Origin: Hyposmocoma kahamanoa
Taxonomy: Eukaryota > Arthropoda > Insecta > Lepidoptera > Cosmopterigidae
NCBI RefSeq assembly: GCF_003589595.1
Contig: NW_020654422.1
Coordinates: 17,186,951-17,250,950 of the forward strand
DNA length: 64,000 nt
Reading direction: 5' to 3'
Below are positions 1-9,968 of the stretch, piece by piece. Under the pieces are notes generated by a model, which ran no database searches, was not told where the DNA came from, and was given only the letters and a program-made list of their open reading frames with translations. The translations under genes and the position numbers were made by a program. Each line of letters starts with the position of its first letter. Position 1 is the first letter of the stretch.

Positions 1-29
1 AGGCTTCACTCATTCCGCTTTCGGAGCAC

Positions 30-300
30 CTCCCTCCTGGTCATGATCTACCTTTGCAAACATGGAAGTTTCTAAATAGATTGCGGACCCAAATCGTCCG
101 AAGCAAGGAGATCATGCACAGGTTCTCCCCAGACAATGGCACATCTTTGCCCTATCCTGCATGTCCCAACACCTGCACACGCGAGGACCTCTACAACGGC
201 ACTGATAATGATGTGTCAGTCGCTATGTACCGGTCCTCACAAATCATAAACACCAGAGTCGACACGCTAAGAAGAACTCTGAGACGAATGAGTTTTAAAA
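30..300 (+). pseudogene. LINE reverse transcriptase C-terminal remnant
   Basis: Plus-strand frame TWKFLNRLRTQIVRSKE, then CPNTCTREDLYNGTDN and a final CR.SSQI-like segment. This is the C-terminal tail that follows the RT domain in a common insect LINE (LNRLRTQxGRSKExMHxWG, then CTREDLYNATDNA). The zinc-knuckle stretch between is frameshifted. The same tail is on the minus strand at 12625-12965, so this is a dispersed family and not a host gene. The window begins inside it. Confidence 0.6.
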
Positions 301-502
301 ACATTTCTTAATGATATCAAGTGTCAAGACGAACAGAACAGCCCTGCGCCTAGTGCTCAGCGACATGTCAACTCGTAACTAAAGTGCTGGCACGATAGGA
401 CGCAACTTGCGCGAGAGAGAGATAGCGGATCGGTATGCGAGACTAGCAGAATCTCGCGGTTTATGCCGTTTTAGCGCAAGTCGTGCCCTGTTGTGCTAGC
501 CC

Positions 503-970
503 TACAGTTGCAGTGCCACTCAGAGCTGTAAATCGTCAAAATCTGTGGGACACTATTTTATATAAAATGTACCAGCTGATGGAAAGCGACGATAAGAATG
601 ACGATGGAACATGCACACCTAAATAATGCCTATTCACTCTCGCTTTGAAAAGGCCTAAGTTCACGGAATGAGTCTGCAGGCATGGAAATCCACTCCATAG
701 CCGTTCGCCATATAAATGTGAAAGAATAACACTTCGTGCGAATTCTTGGAATACTCATAAGATGGAGGTGGAACCCAAGTCTAGTCTCCCGGTGATGGAA
801 ATGGAAAGGCGGAATTAAATTATGTAATTTCATCGCACTTGAGGCATAAAGTTACCAAGTCCTGTGTGCCTGTAGAGTCGTCTGCACCCAACAGCCGAAA
901 CGCTTGGTAAGTGACAGTACATACTTTCTTGGACTAATTCTTTTACAAGGAGCTTTACCGCTATTTGTAA
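503..970 (-). mobile_element. SINE-like family A, copy split by K
   Basis: CAGTTGCAGTGCCACTCAGA at 505-524 is the tail part. GAGGCATAAAGTTACCAAGT and TTTTACAAGGAGCTTTACCG at 841-960 are the rest. Repeat K lies between. Confidence 0.55.
556..833 (+). repeat. Dispersed repeat K, copy 1
   Basis: Matches 30585-30870: CTGATGGAAAGCGA, ATTCACT.TCGCTTTGAAAAG, GCAGGCA.GGAA.TCCA and TCCC..TGATGGAA. It splits the family A SINE whose pieces are 503-545 and 836-970. Confidence 0.6.
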
Positions 971-2120
971 TAGAAATCCATTCGTATTTGTTCATTCAAA
1001 ATAAAGACACAGACTAAAAGAGCTAACGAATCATTCGTATGATTTTTTTGCCATTCAATATCTGTATTATAACAAGTACAAGTTTAAAGCTTCATAAATG
1101 GGAAATTTTGAATATCAATAGGAATCTTATTATAGAAGCGTACACATTGGCCTTTGAATTTTTGAAGACAACTGTCTAGAGAAGCCAGTTTTTTTGTTGC
1201 TCGTCTTAGTATTGTTAGAAATTTTCATGGAAAAAATACAATTCTTCGTAATACAAATAACATTTTAATAAATAAAACGCCAGAGTAAGAATGTTAATTT
1301 CTTCAAACTCTCAGAGATACTCTGGGGTCCAGTTTGTAAATTACCGGAACACCACGCACAGCGAAGATAATGTCGGAGGTATTTTCCGGAAAGAAGGTGA
1401 GTTTGTTATTGTGAGTTCTTTTTATTTTCTGACGATGAAAATGCAAAAACCCATACATATAATATTTTATTTAGTTATATTTGCTAATCTCTTTATATAC
1501 TATATATTTAAAAATATAATATTGATGTTTTTAAAGATAAAACTAAAAATATTAACCTGTAGTAAATGGCATGGTGAAATGAAATGCTGCGATCTTGTTT
1601 TACAACAAAAAACATCTTTAATTTGTCGCTTTTTTTTTGGATTACTATTTTGCTAAAGTTGTTTGTTAAGCGTCACCAGCTGAAATTTAGTATGACCATT
1701 TTGCTATATGTGGCATCAGTATTAATATGTGCTCTGTAATTAATCGTACGGATACCATTTTGCTCTCGTTGTGGCTTTTTGGTCTTAATTGTTAATATCA
1801 AAGAAGGTTTCAAATTAAAAAAAATTGTGTCTATGTAGACGTAGAATAGTAATGACGATTTTATTGCATATCTAAAACGTAACACACTTGTATTATGGTA
1901 GAAATATACATATATCCAGGGACCTAATGAATACATTTCGGTTACGCTACGTTCTGAAATTCTAATGCATCTAGGGATTATGACTAATGGCGTTGCGCTG
2001 TTTGTCGCAGATAGGGCTCAATTGTACGTTTATGTTTCAGCATACCGACAAATGCCCAATTTTTGGATTATTTGTTTAATTTGGTACAATTTTAAATAGT
2101 AATAATAATAACGCAACAAT
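971..2120. other. No gene recognised
   Basis: AT-rich DNA. The 121-aa plus frame at 1291-1656 is low-complexity hydrophobic, lacks splice or family support and is not called. Confidence 0.4.
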
Positions 2121-2330
2121 AGCCTCGCACTAGGGAAACCCTGTGTCACGTGTGCCATGGACACACACATATGTGGATACACCTATATGTTGTCTATACA
2201 ACCACTAATTTCACCCAAATTCATGAGGGAAATAAATGTAGGCCATACACATATTTTTGCCGGCATGGGAATCGAACCCAGGACCTCTGCATGGCAGTCC
2301 AGTATGCTAACCGTACGGCCACGGAGGCAG
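2121..2330 (-). mobile_element. tRNA-derived SINE, family B
   Basis: On the minus strand it begins CTGCCTCCGTGGCCGTACGG (A-box region), then GGTTCGATTCCC-type B box (GGGTTCGATTCCC at 2267-2281). The body (GGCCTACATTTATTTCCCTC, GTGTCCATGGCAC, CACAGGGTTTCCCTAGTGCG) follows. No independent tRNA structure remains. Confidence 0.75.
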
Positions 2331-2427
2331 ATATAAATAAATAAATACTCGAGTAATAAATATGGTACAACTATATACTACAAATAATACTTTTCCTTAA
2401 ATAAAATTTAGGCGCTATTTATAAAAA

Positions 2428-2632
2428 TTAATGTTCATGCGTGATCAGCCACCCTTAGAGATGGATGATTTTCTTCAAAATGAAATGGGACCACTATGGA
2501 GGTACCCTCTTTCCAACAAAAAAGAATCATGAAAATCCGTTTATAAATACCGGAGGAGCGTAACATACATACAAAAAAAAACATACAGTCGAACTGACAA
2601 CCTCCTCCTTTTTTTGACGTCGGTTAAAAAAA
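2428..2632 (+). mobile_element. AACCGAC-ended repeat, 5'-truncated copy
   Basis: Shares ATGATTTTCTTCAAAAT, CACTATGGAGGTACC, AACAAAAAAGAATCA and CCTCCTCCTTTTTTT.GA.GTCGGTTAAAA with 54815-55012. The frames here are not genes. Confidence 0.55.
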
Positions 2633-3109
2633 AGAAATCTTCGAGATTTTTTGTTTTTTGTTTTGACGATCATAAATATGTAATAAAAAAAATGTGATTG
2701 TGTTCCCGTACTCTCCACTCTGTTCTCCGTCAGTGATAAACTAAATAACTATGGAATACACTAAAGTGTAGGTAAGGTAGGTGTTAGACCAGCTGTAAAT
2801 CCAGTCTAAGATTAACAATTTAATGCAAAGTACATTGGTTCGACATTTGGCTACGAACTTCGAGATTTAATGATCAGAATAATTAGACAGCTTACGCCTG
2901 TAGTCCGCATTTTGCGATTAGACGATCGAACAAACGAAATAGATGCTGAACAGACTCTATTCTCGCAATATGGTTGTCGCATATGGGGCACCAGATGGTC
3001 GAGCGGAATTTCAAGATACTTTAAACCAGAGTATATACGTAATATTGGTAATGGGTCTGAGTTTCGGGATGGCTTGCTGTTAAGAAGTAGAATACAACAA
3101 TCTCTATGT

Positions 3110-3322
3110 ATTATTACTTATGTGGTCATAATGGGACCTAAAGGAGAGCATTGTATCAAAAATGACACCTAAATCACGCACAGTGCTTACACGATCCAGC
3201 GCCTCGCTGTTAATGTCATAAGCATAATTGCCATGGCTTTTTGTTTCTGCTGAAAGTGACGACGTGTTACTTCTTGGCTTTGTTGTTCTGACCAGATTGA
3301 ATCGAAGAGCCAAACAATCATA
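3110..3322 (-). pseudogene. Jockey-type reverse transcriptase fragment
   Basis: The minus strand reads YDINSEALDRVSTVRDLGVI then FDTMLSFRSHYDHI. RVxxVRDLGVxFDxxLSFxxHxxxI is the hallmark segment just after the catalytic domain of Jockey/CR1 RTs. Upstream residues (CLALRFN) match the LxLNxxKC region. It stops after DHISNNT, so only about 70 codons remain. Confidence 0.65.
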
Positions 3323-3870
3323 CAAGGCATGAGATCTTAATGTCTATAGTGGATACCAAACATTCATACATGGTGAAACCCGAAATATCGTTAATAGAAG
3401 CTGTGAAGAACAAAGAATCGAGATTTGATCCACAAAGCACACCTAAAATATCTTTTTTATGATATCACGCGATGGAAGGAGCAAATCTGCCATGACAAAC
3501 GAGTGCCATTTGATTTGTTTTCTTCGCTTGTAGATGGCGAAACAAATGTCAAAAGTGTATAATTCGATCACAGGATGTAAGGAAATTTTCAGAATCGGAT
3601 GTTGTATATTTCGTTTATAGTTTTTGTTTACTATTAAACAAGAAATAGCAACAAATAGGTTGTTAAAACGAAAAATATCTTCACTTCATTGATTTTAGGG
3701 CCGGTTCAGACGACCAACATTAGACGCGCGTTTTATTCATTAATATCTGTATGCATTCGCATGCTGACGCCCGTTTATTTATTTTTTTATTTATTTAAAT
3801 CAGTTCATCAATATACTAATAATCAGTCATTAATATAAATCTTAAGAACTAACACACGTAAAATATAATT

Positions 3871-3956
3871 TAACATAACATAACATAACATAACATAATA
3901 TACAAGGTAAATAACTAATCTACAAGAAGTACATTTGTGGCGTCGTGTGGCGCTTT
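3871..3956 (-). repeat. CR1-like 3' end, inverted copy
   Basis: Complement of 4106-4186: GCGCCACACGACGCCACAAA, TGTACTTCTTGTAGATTAGT and TATTTAC, then ATGTTATGTT repeats. Homologous to the 3' UTR at about 61242-61285. Confidence 0.7.
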
Positions 3957-4105
3957 CTGGTGATGTACCGTACATCATATCTAACAACACTGGCCAGAAC
4001 AAACTCCCTTGGTTTTCCATTTATTATAAATAGAACCGCGATCCCAGTGACTTTTTAATCTAAGGACATTAATTAAAATTAATGGCAAGAGTTACCTGAT
4101 ACTAA

Positions 4106-4186
4106 AAAGCGCCACACGACGCCACAAATGTACTTCTTGTAGATTAGTTATTTACTTTTTATATTATACTATGTTATGTTATGTTC
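4106..4186 (+). repeat. CR1-like 3' end, direct copy
   Basis: AAAGCGCCACACGACGCCAC through GTAGATTAGTTATTTAC, followed by TATGTTATGTTATGTT. It pairs with 3871-3956 across a spacer of about 150 bp, so the two can form a long hairpin. Confidence 0.7.
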
Positions 4187-4189
4187 GAA

Positions 4190-4700
4190 TGGCTATAAAA
4201 GTGGGAGATAGGCTTCAAAGCCACAATTTAATAAAAAAATTACATCCAACGCTAAACGGTAGGTTTTTTTAATAGACTTAAAACTAAATAATATTTTAGC
4301 AAAATCCCTTTTCGTGTCCAACAAAAATCTAAAACGAAAATCGGGACAGACAAGTCCCGTGCAAATCGGGACACCTGGCGTCACTAATCCTAGCGCCCAT
4401 TTCTCTGACAAAATTTTATTTAAAAATTAATTAATAAATGTTTTATAAAAACACGGATTTACCTAGCTAATTCAATGGTTTAGCAGCTACGTTGCTCAAA
4501 GTATTAACATACAAGTATTTTAGAGCCTATACACACGACGTTTTTTTACACGCAGATGACACGCGTTAACGCGATTCAGTTGCAGTCAGTAAAGCTTTTG
4601 AACGCGTTCACAAATTTAGTATATCGGCTCTACGGCGACATGAACGCGCGGTCGAGGAATGCGCTTGAAAATATGCCGTGTGTTTAATCTACTCTAGAAT
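4190..4700. other. Possible MITE remnants, no gene
   Basis: CCTATACACACGACG (4528-4542) and GCCGTGTGT (4675-4683) could be decayed inverted ends. AAAATCGGGACAG near 4337 resembles the 46.3-kb tandem unit. Confidence 0.3.
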
Positions 4701-4711
4701 TTAAGCTGTTC

Positions 4712-4800
4712 ATGAATGTCAGACCTACCGCTTCTCTAGCAGAGGGTTTGAATCCGGGCTTGCACCTCTGAGTTTTTCGGAATTTATGTGCAAAACTCAA
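4712..4800 (+). mobile_element. RTE-tailed SINE (family F), head fragment
   Basis: GCAGAGGGTTTGAATCCGGG (B box), CTTGCACCTCTGAGTTTTTC and GGAATTTATGTGCAAAACTC. Matches 54172-54250. Confidence 0.65.
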
Positions 4801-5251
4801 TTCGAAAGGACGTGTACCGAATTAGTATGGACATAGGTACCTTATTCTCAGAAAGCTTTAACCAGCCTCAATTTTTTTGTATTAATTCTAGCAACACACT
4901 AAAAAAAGTCCAAAACGCAGCAACACTTAAACGCCAAAACATTCAAAATCTTAATTCTAATTGGCTAATTAAATTGCAACAAGAATGACTTTGACATGTG
5001 ATCAGCCAATATTTTTTATGGCATTGGCCACTGGCCCAAAAGCCAAAAATACTTAAAAATCCGTTCCGTTTCGTGGGATTGCGTTCCGTTTTACTTTACA
5101 TAGTATTAAAAATCGCTAACGATTTTCTGGAAATTGCAAGTCAAAAATAATTTGTTTTTAATTCAGACTTTCTAGATTTTGAGAGCTCTTTACAAAAAAT
5201 CAACTAATAGCCTGGTTAAATTTTCCATTTATTTTAGTATCACTAAATGTA

Positions 5252-5320
5252 ATGATGTGTGTGAAGTTCCCCATCGACGTTGGTGTCTACGTGGGAACCA
5301 CAGCCCAAGTCCCATCAACT
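5252..5320 (+). mobile_element. Family F SINE, middle fragment
   Basis: GATGTGTGTGAAGTTCCCCA and TACGTGGGAACCACAGCCCA match the body that precedes the RTE-like tail. 280 bp from the TMTC exon. Confidence 0.5.
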
Positions 5321-5359
5321 TTTGGTTAATTCATTATGTTTTGTAAAAAGTCATAGAAC

Positions 5360-5425
5360 TAAAGTTGATGTTTATGATGTTAGTGATATAGCCCTGTGAG
5401 GTTGTTAGTATTTTACAAATAACGC
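5360..5425 (+). repeat. Short dispersed repeat (pair with 45955)
   Basis: AAAGTTGATGTTTATGATGT, TAGTGATATAGCCCTG and GGTTGTTAGTATTTTACA match 45952-46008. In the second site it directly follows a family C SINE. Confidence 0.55.
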
Positions 5426-5603
5426 TGTATAGTGTATGAGAAAATTGAGAACCTTCATTAAGAATACCTAGATAAATATAATCGTCTACTAAATCAGTCC
5501 AATGGGAAACTGAATCCGGGACATTATGTAGTGACTACAGAATTTATCACTACATCACTAAAGTTCTCATACAAGTACAATAACTGATTGTCATTCGTCG
5601 TAC

Positions 5604-5740
5604 CTGTAATACAGTAAGGAGACGAGGGCATGCAGCAGCAGGTTGACGAGGTGGTAACCTGCCGGCTGGAGCCCGTGCACGGCGTAATTCCATCGGAATG
5701 TTAACACTGTCAGAGGGCGATACGATTTGTGAGATTGTTC
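5604..5740 (-). CDS. TMTC-family internal exon
   Basis: Internal coding exon of a TMTC protein (transmembrane and tetratricopeptide repeat-containing). This ER membrane family O-mannosylates cadherins. Read on the minus strand, a pyrimidine-rich tract ending in TTACAG precedes the exon, and the exon ends in AG followed by GTACGA. The 137 bp encode 45 codons plus two bases, so it enters in phase 0 and leaves in phase 2. The translation runs through SHKSYRPLTVLTFRWNY and then HGLQPAGYHLVNLLLHALVS, which is the luminal loop to transmembrane segment typical of the N-terminal domain of TMTC1-4. Third codon positions are GC-rich (for example CTG CTG CTG CAT GCC CTC GTC), unlike the AT-rich surroundings. 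The preceding exon should end with a DFWGTP-like motif at a higher coordinate and the next should carry an HPVHTEAV-like motif below 5600. I saw neither. Which of TMTC1-4 it is cannot be settled from one exon. Confidence 0.85.
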
Positions 5741-6048
5741 CTGTAACAAGAAAAAAGTTATAGGTTAAGAGAGTGCAGAGTTATATGTCACTTTTAGTTA
5801 ACAACAACTCGATAGAATGTATGTCATTGACTTGTTAACTACTAGTACGAAGCGCTTCGCTTTTACCTGCCTAAGGGTGTCATTACACGTATTGGATCGG
5901 ATTGAGTCGAGCCGATCAGAGTGAAATTATTGCTAAGTTGGCCGTTTCAATTCCGCTCAGACAGAAACGCACGTCTATTTCGTGCATATTCCAGTAATGA
6001 GTAATGCCGGTCATCCTTCGACTCGTGTTGATTACCTACTAATCGTGA

Positions 6049-6177
6049 CAATTTTTATTATTTAAGTATTCGATTTTTTTATCGCGCAATTATTACTTAA
6101 TATTCGAGTATTGTATCATGAAATATTATTTAATAATTACACGATAATATATTTGAATATTTAAATAATAAAAATTG
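6049..6177. mobile_element. AT-rich inverted-repeat element
   Basis: CAATTTTTATTATTTAAGTA plus TTC at 6049-6071 pairs with 6155-6177, one mismatch. Short MITE-like structure. Confidence 0.5.
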
Positions 6178-6199
6178 CCAGGGAAATTAGGTAGTGAAC

Positions 6200-6764
6200 A
6201 CTAGTCCGAGAAAGACCGATGCATCTTCCACTAATCCACTTAACTCGCAATTAGGAGAATTGTTTTTTTTTTCATTAAGAAAGCAAAACTGTTTAAGGGA
6301 ACGTGTCCGGATCTCATCGTTAGTGCAATGACAATTCGTTTTACTTGTTACAAATTACATTATAATGAAATAAATTTATCTTTGTTTATGTTTTTTGATA
6401 ATAAATACACGTAAGCTAATGTTTTAAAATAACATAATACATCATATTATACCTGACTGAAATACCTTTCGTTGGATACGAGTTATCACTGCACAGGAAA
6501 TTCTTTTGAACAATTATAATGATTTTTATTGAACATCGTTATATCTTTTTGTTCTTGTAGTAGGTACTTTCCTTTATATTCATTGACTACTTTATTTTTT
6601 TAGATTAATCATGTTCATAATACATTATATATGAGACAGCTGGTGCTTGCCACTTCATCTGAGTAGAATAAGTACTTTGAGTAGCCTTCTGCACTACAGT
6701 AATTTTCAATTTCATTGGTTCCTTATTCAAACTTTCATTCCCTATTTCACTCTCCTTAAGACGT
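6200..6764. other. Intronic AT-rich DNA
   Basis: Lies just upstream of the TMTC exon on its strand; nothing recognised. Confidence 0.4.
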
Positions 6765-6895
6765 ATTTTTGTGTCAAAAAGTAGTCTATGTCCTTCTTCT
6801 AAGTCCCATCTATCTCTATACCAAAATTCATCAAAATTGGTGCAGTGGTTTAGGCGTTAAAAGTCTGAGTTATTTTCGCATTCATAATATTAGTT
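6765..6895 (+). repeat. Widespread lepidopteran repeat fragment
   Basis: GTGTCAAAAAGTAGTCTATG, CTATACCAAAATTCATCAAA, TTGGTGCAGTGGTTTAGGCG and TTCGCATTCATAATATTAG. I recognise this as a fragment of a very abundant lepidopteran interspersed repeat. Class not assigned. Confidence 0.5.
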
Positions 6896-7967
6896 TAATA
6901 TTAATTAATCTATTCGAATCATCAAAATATATACATAATAATAATTATCATAGCTGATAGGTACATAAAAACATATACAAAAACTAAATGACTTGTAGGG
7001 GGAGCTATAGCCAGCAGATGTAATATAAATCGAATATGTGTATAACATATGAGGTTAACCAAGTTATTGACATATATATAAACATTATTATTATTTGCTA
7101 TTTGATTCAGAGCGAAAACGCCGACGACGTTAGATAACATAAAACGAAGCTACGAACACAACGCAGAGACTGGCTACGCTCGTAGCATTTCCTACGCCTC
7201 ACATAGAATATAACGAACAATGCTACGAAACTGTTTAACAAAAAACGGACTCAATGTCTTAACAAAAATTGTTGTTCAAAAATCCGAGGTAAAAATAATA
7301 TTACGTCGAACTTTAGCCCGGCTAAAGGGTTTACATAAACAAGGAAACATTGGAATGACGTAAAGAGTGACAAAATATTAAAGATACAACTTTTATGAAC
7401 GCTCGGCGAAGTATGAAATAACTCTAACTTGAGATTTACGGAGGAAAAGCTCCACAGACTCCGTAAATTGTTCTATACAGGACGACATCAAAATATCACT
7501 GTTAATAAAAACTTTCGTTCGTTCGTGAAAGACGAGAGTACGAATGTTTTCATTATTTATTACCTGGAATAAGTTATAACACGTTTAAAGTGTTGTCGTG
7601 GTGACTCCATTTTCGTTACATGCCTGGAAAAATAATGTACAGGGAAATCATTCGGAGAATCGTGATTATTTTTTATTGCATATCGTTTTAGCTTTTTACG
7701 TACAGGCGTAACATTTGTTTTTTCAAACAAACCGACGTTTCTCATTACTACTAACTATTGACTAATTAATATGTGTTAGTTTATTCTAATTTCTATTATT
7801 AATTAGTAATAAATTGAACTTAATAAAAATTCATTCAACAAAATAATTTGTAAAACTTAATGTAGCGTAAATTGGAATGTATTCTTTGTAAAATTAAAAA
7901 TAAGGTATTTAATTAATAACTATTATAATTAAGTGAAAAAATAGGGTGGTTTGCATTAATATTAGAC
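6896..7967. other. Probable repeat debris
   Basis: GAAGCTACGAACACAACGCA and CTACGCTCGTAGCATTTCCT near 7146-7192 look repeat-derived. 7713-7742 is a reverse family H piece. No gene seen. Confidence 0.35.
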
Positions 7968-8097
7968 ATAACTGGTTGAAGACTGTACCACCTCAGTCAA
8001 TCGTGACCATGGGACCTGTAAAGGGCCAGAAACGTCGGTTTGTTTGAAAAAACAAATATACGCGATTGAAATCCGGAAAAATAGTTTCAGTTCCTAG
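7968..8097 (+). repeat. Family H repeat
   Basis: GGGACCTGTAAAGGGCCAGA, AACGTCGGTTTGTTTGAAAA and ACGCGATTGAAATCCGGAAA. Shares these with 53550-53575 (minus) and 53843-53920. A common lepidopteran repeat end. Confidence 0.6.
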
Positions 8098-8454
8098 ATA
8101 TATCACCAGTTTGGATTTTGTGTCTCCATCAAACTGATCTAGTTTTGTACGGATCAGAGATTTCATAGTGCTTCAGTATTACGATATTTTCCCGTATATT
8201 CACATGTCTGCTCCAAATGTTTTTGACATATATTTTTTAAATAATATAGATTAACGCATTGCCGCAATCACAGTTTATATGTATAAAGCTGCCGCTTTTA
8301 AAACTATAGTGAAATAAAAACTTTACACTAAAGGTTATTTATTATACAACTTCTGCGAACTTGGACGACAAAAATCTGTGGTAGTAACCCGTTTAGCTCA
8401 TGGAGGTAGCCTCGATCTCTGATGTTTGATAAAAAAATAATTGGAAATGTAGTA

Positions 8455-8600
8455 CAAATGTTATTTACAAAGAGCAACCCCTAGAGTTTCTTGCTCATTC
8501 TTCTCAGGCGGATCTGCCTTACGAATGAGCGGTAGAGAGTGACGATTTGAAGTGTAATAATGCTTACTAATTAAATAAAGATTATTTTGATTTTAACAAA
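8455..8600 (+). repeat. Zenon/CR1-like LINE 3' end
   Basis: AAAGAGCAACCCCTAGAGTT, TTCTTGCTCATTCTTCTCAG, ACGATTTGAAGTGTAATAAT and AAATAAAGATTATTTTGATT. This matches the 3'-UTR style of Zenon-type CR1 LINEs in Lepidoptera. Includes an AATAAA signal. Confidence 0.5.
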
Positions 8601-8996
8601 GAGGACAATAAGGTTTGACCATATATTTCATTAATACAAGTAAACAGTATTCATAAAGCTATGAGTCCCATAAAATGATTCATGGCCGTACGAAATTAGC
8701 AAGAGGCACGGCAATAGCGTTCTTTAAATGAAATTCCACGTCAGGTGCCGGCCAGTGTAATGGCGGGCGTTTATCACCCGCACAATATGCGAGTGCTAAT
8801 AAATACCTCCAGGCTTGCCAGATTCCTAGAGGTTATAACAGTTACAGCCACTACACGAAGACCTCTTAAGGTTACAGTCCTGCAAACGCGCTCCTTGCAA
8901 ACGAAGTTTGGGCCAATTTTGATAATTACTTGTCAAAATCAATGATTTACAGTAGCCACGATGGATCTCCGGTGAGAGTATATCGAGGGCCGCGGT

Positions 8997-9036
8997 TTGA
9001 CAGTTTTCAGTTAATAATTTGACTGAAAACTGTCAA
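8997..9036. repeat. 15-bp inverted repeat
   Basis: TTGACAGTTTTCAGT at 8997-9011 and exact complement at 9022-9036, loop 10. Confidence 0.7.
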
Positions 9037-9103
9037 TATAAAGTTCCAATATACAGGCTTAAAAACTGACGAGGAATAGCTTCTTCAAGACCATGCCATT
9101 TTA

Positions 9104-9409
9104 GCGGCAGTAGAGCTTCTTGTGAAACAGTTCGTCCAGGGAAGTACTACCACCTTACCTATTTCTGCCGCCATGCAGTGATGTTAGCATTGCTGTGTTC
9201 CTATTTTGAAGGGTAAGGGTGCTGTTGAAATTACAGGCACATGAGACTTGTCAACTTACGTCATTGCGTGACGGGCGCAGTGGTAGAGTACCACAGATCT
9301 ATGCGATTTCTGAATGGCACTGCAACTGTTATAGACAGGTGTGTAGCTTACCATCAGGTGCACGACTTGTTCGTCCTGTCACTTGATAATAATAATAATA
9401 ATAATAAAT
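9104..9409 (+). mobile_element. SINE-like family A, near-complete copy
   Basis: The family consensus is about 290 bp: GCAGTAGAGCTCCTTGTGAA, AGTTCGTCCAGGGAAGTACT, ACCTATTTCTGCCGCC, GTGAAATTACAGGCACATGG, GACTTGTCAACTTATGTC, CAGATCTTTGCGATTTAAAG, GCTTACCATCAGGCGCACGA and CGTCCCGTCACTTGATATTA followed by A/T. This copy has all parts and ends in an (ATA/AAT)n run. There is no ORF. The 3' end resembles RTE LINE tails, so LINE-driven mobility is likely but not shown. Confidence 0.7.
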
Positions 9410-9424
9410 AACGCACACACTCAA

Positions 9425-9612
9425 CATAGCCCCGCACTAGGGAAACCCTGTGTCGCGGGTGCCATGGACACACACATAGACAACCACAAATTACATCCAA
9501 ACTCACGAGAGAAATAATTGTAGGCCATACAACTATTTCTCCCGGCCCGGGAATCGAACCTGGGACCTCTGCGTGGCAGTCCGGCATGGTAACCGTTAGG
9601 CCACGGAGGCAG
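9425..9612 (-). mobile_element. tRNA-derived SINE, family B
   Basis: CTGCCTCCGTGGCCTAACGG, GGTTCGATTCCCGGGCCGGG and GTGTCCATGGCACCCGCGAC. Sits just downstream of family A copy 9104-9409. Confidence 0.75.
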
Positions 9613-9730
9613 TTATATTATAAAAAAAACCATATAATATTTTCCACGTTTTTTACGTATTTTGAAAAATTATGAGCAAAGAAAATATAATAAATCGTGA
9701 GAGAACGCGGAGTCGACTTAACATTTCGGC

Positions 9731-9968
9731 TGTGAACTGGCAACCGGTACTATCTCAATTTTGACAACTTTACAGGAGGAAGAAAAAAATTGTATATATA
9801 TAGCATCTGGTTTATTAAATAAAAATACGTAATGTATGTGTAATAAAAATATTTGAAAACAAAAATAATATTTTAATAAATCAGAGGCTATATAAATGAC
9901 GCAAACAATTTTTTTTCTTTCTCCTGGAAAGTTGTCAAAATTGAGATAGTGCCGATTGCCGGTTCACA
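9731..9968. mobile_element. Foldback element
   Basis: Left arm TGTGAACTGGCAACCGGTAC, TATCTCAATTTTGACAACTT and TACAGGAGGAAGAAAAAAAT (9731-9791) is complementary to 9907-9968 with about 10% differences. Pairing resumes inside (TATATAGC.TCTG.TTTATTAAA at 9793-9820 with 9870-9896). Almost the whole 238 bp can fold. No target duplication was evident. Confidence 0.7.

Noticed and set aside
1291..1656. 121-codon plus-strand frame
   Set aside because: Phe/Ile/Lys-rich translation typical of AT-rich noncoding DNA.
2121..2330. Functional tRNA gene
   Set aside because: A and B boxes are present, but the acceptor and anticodon stems do not form and the same sequence continues into a dispersed SINE body.
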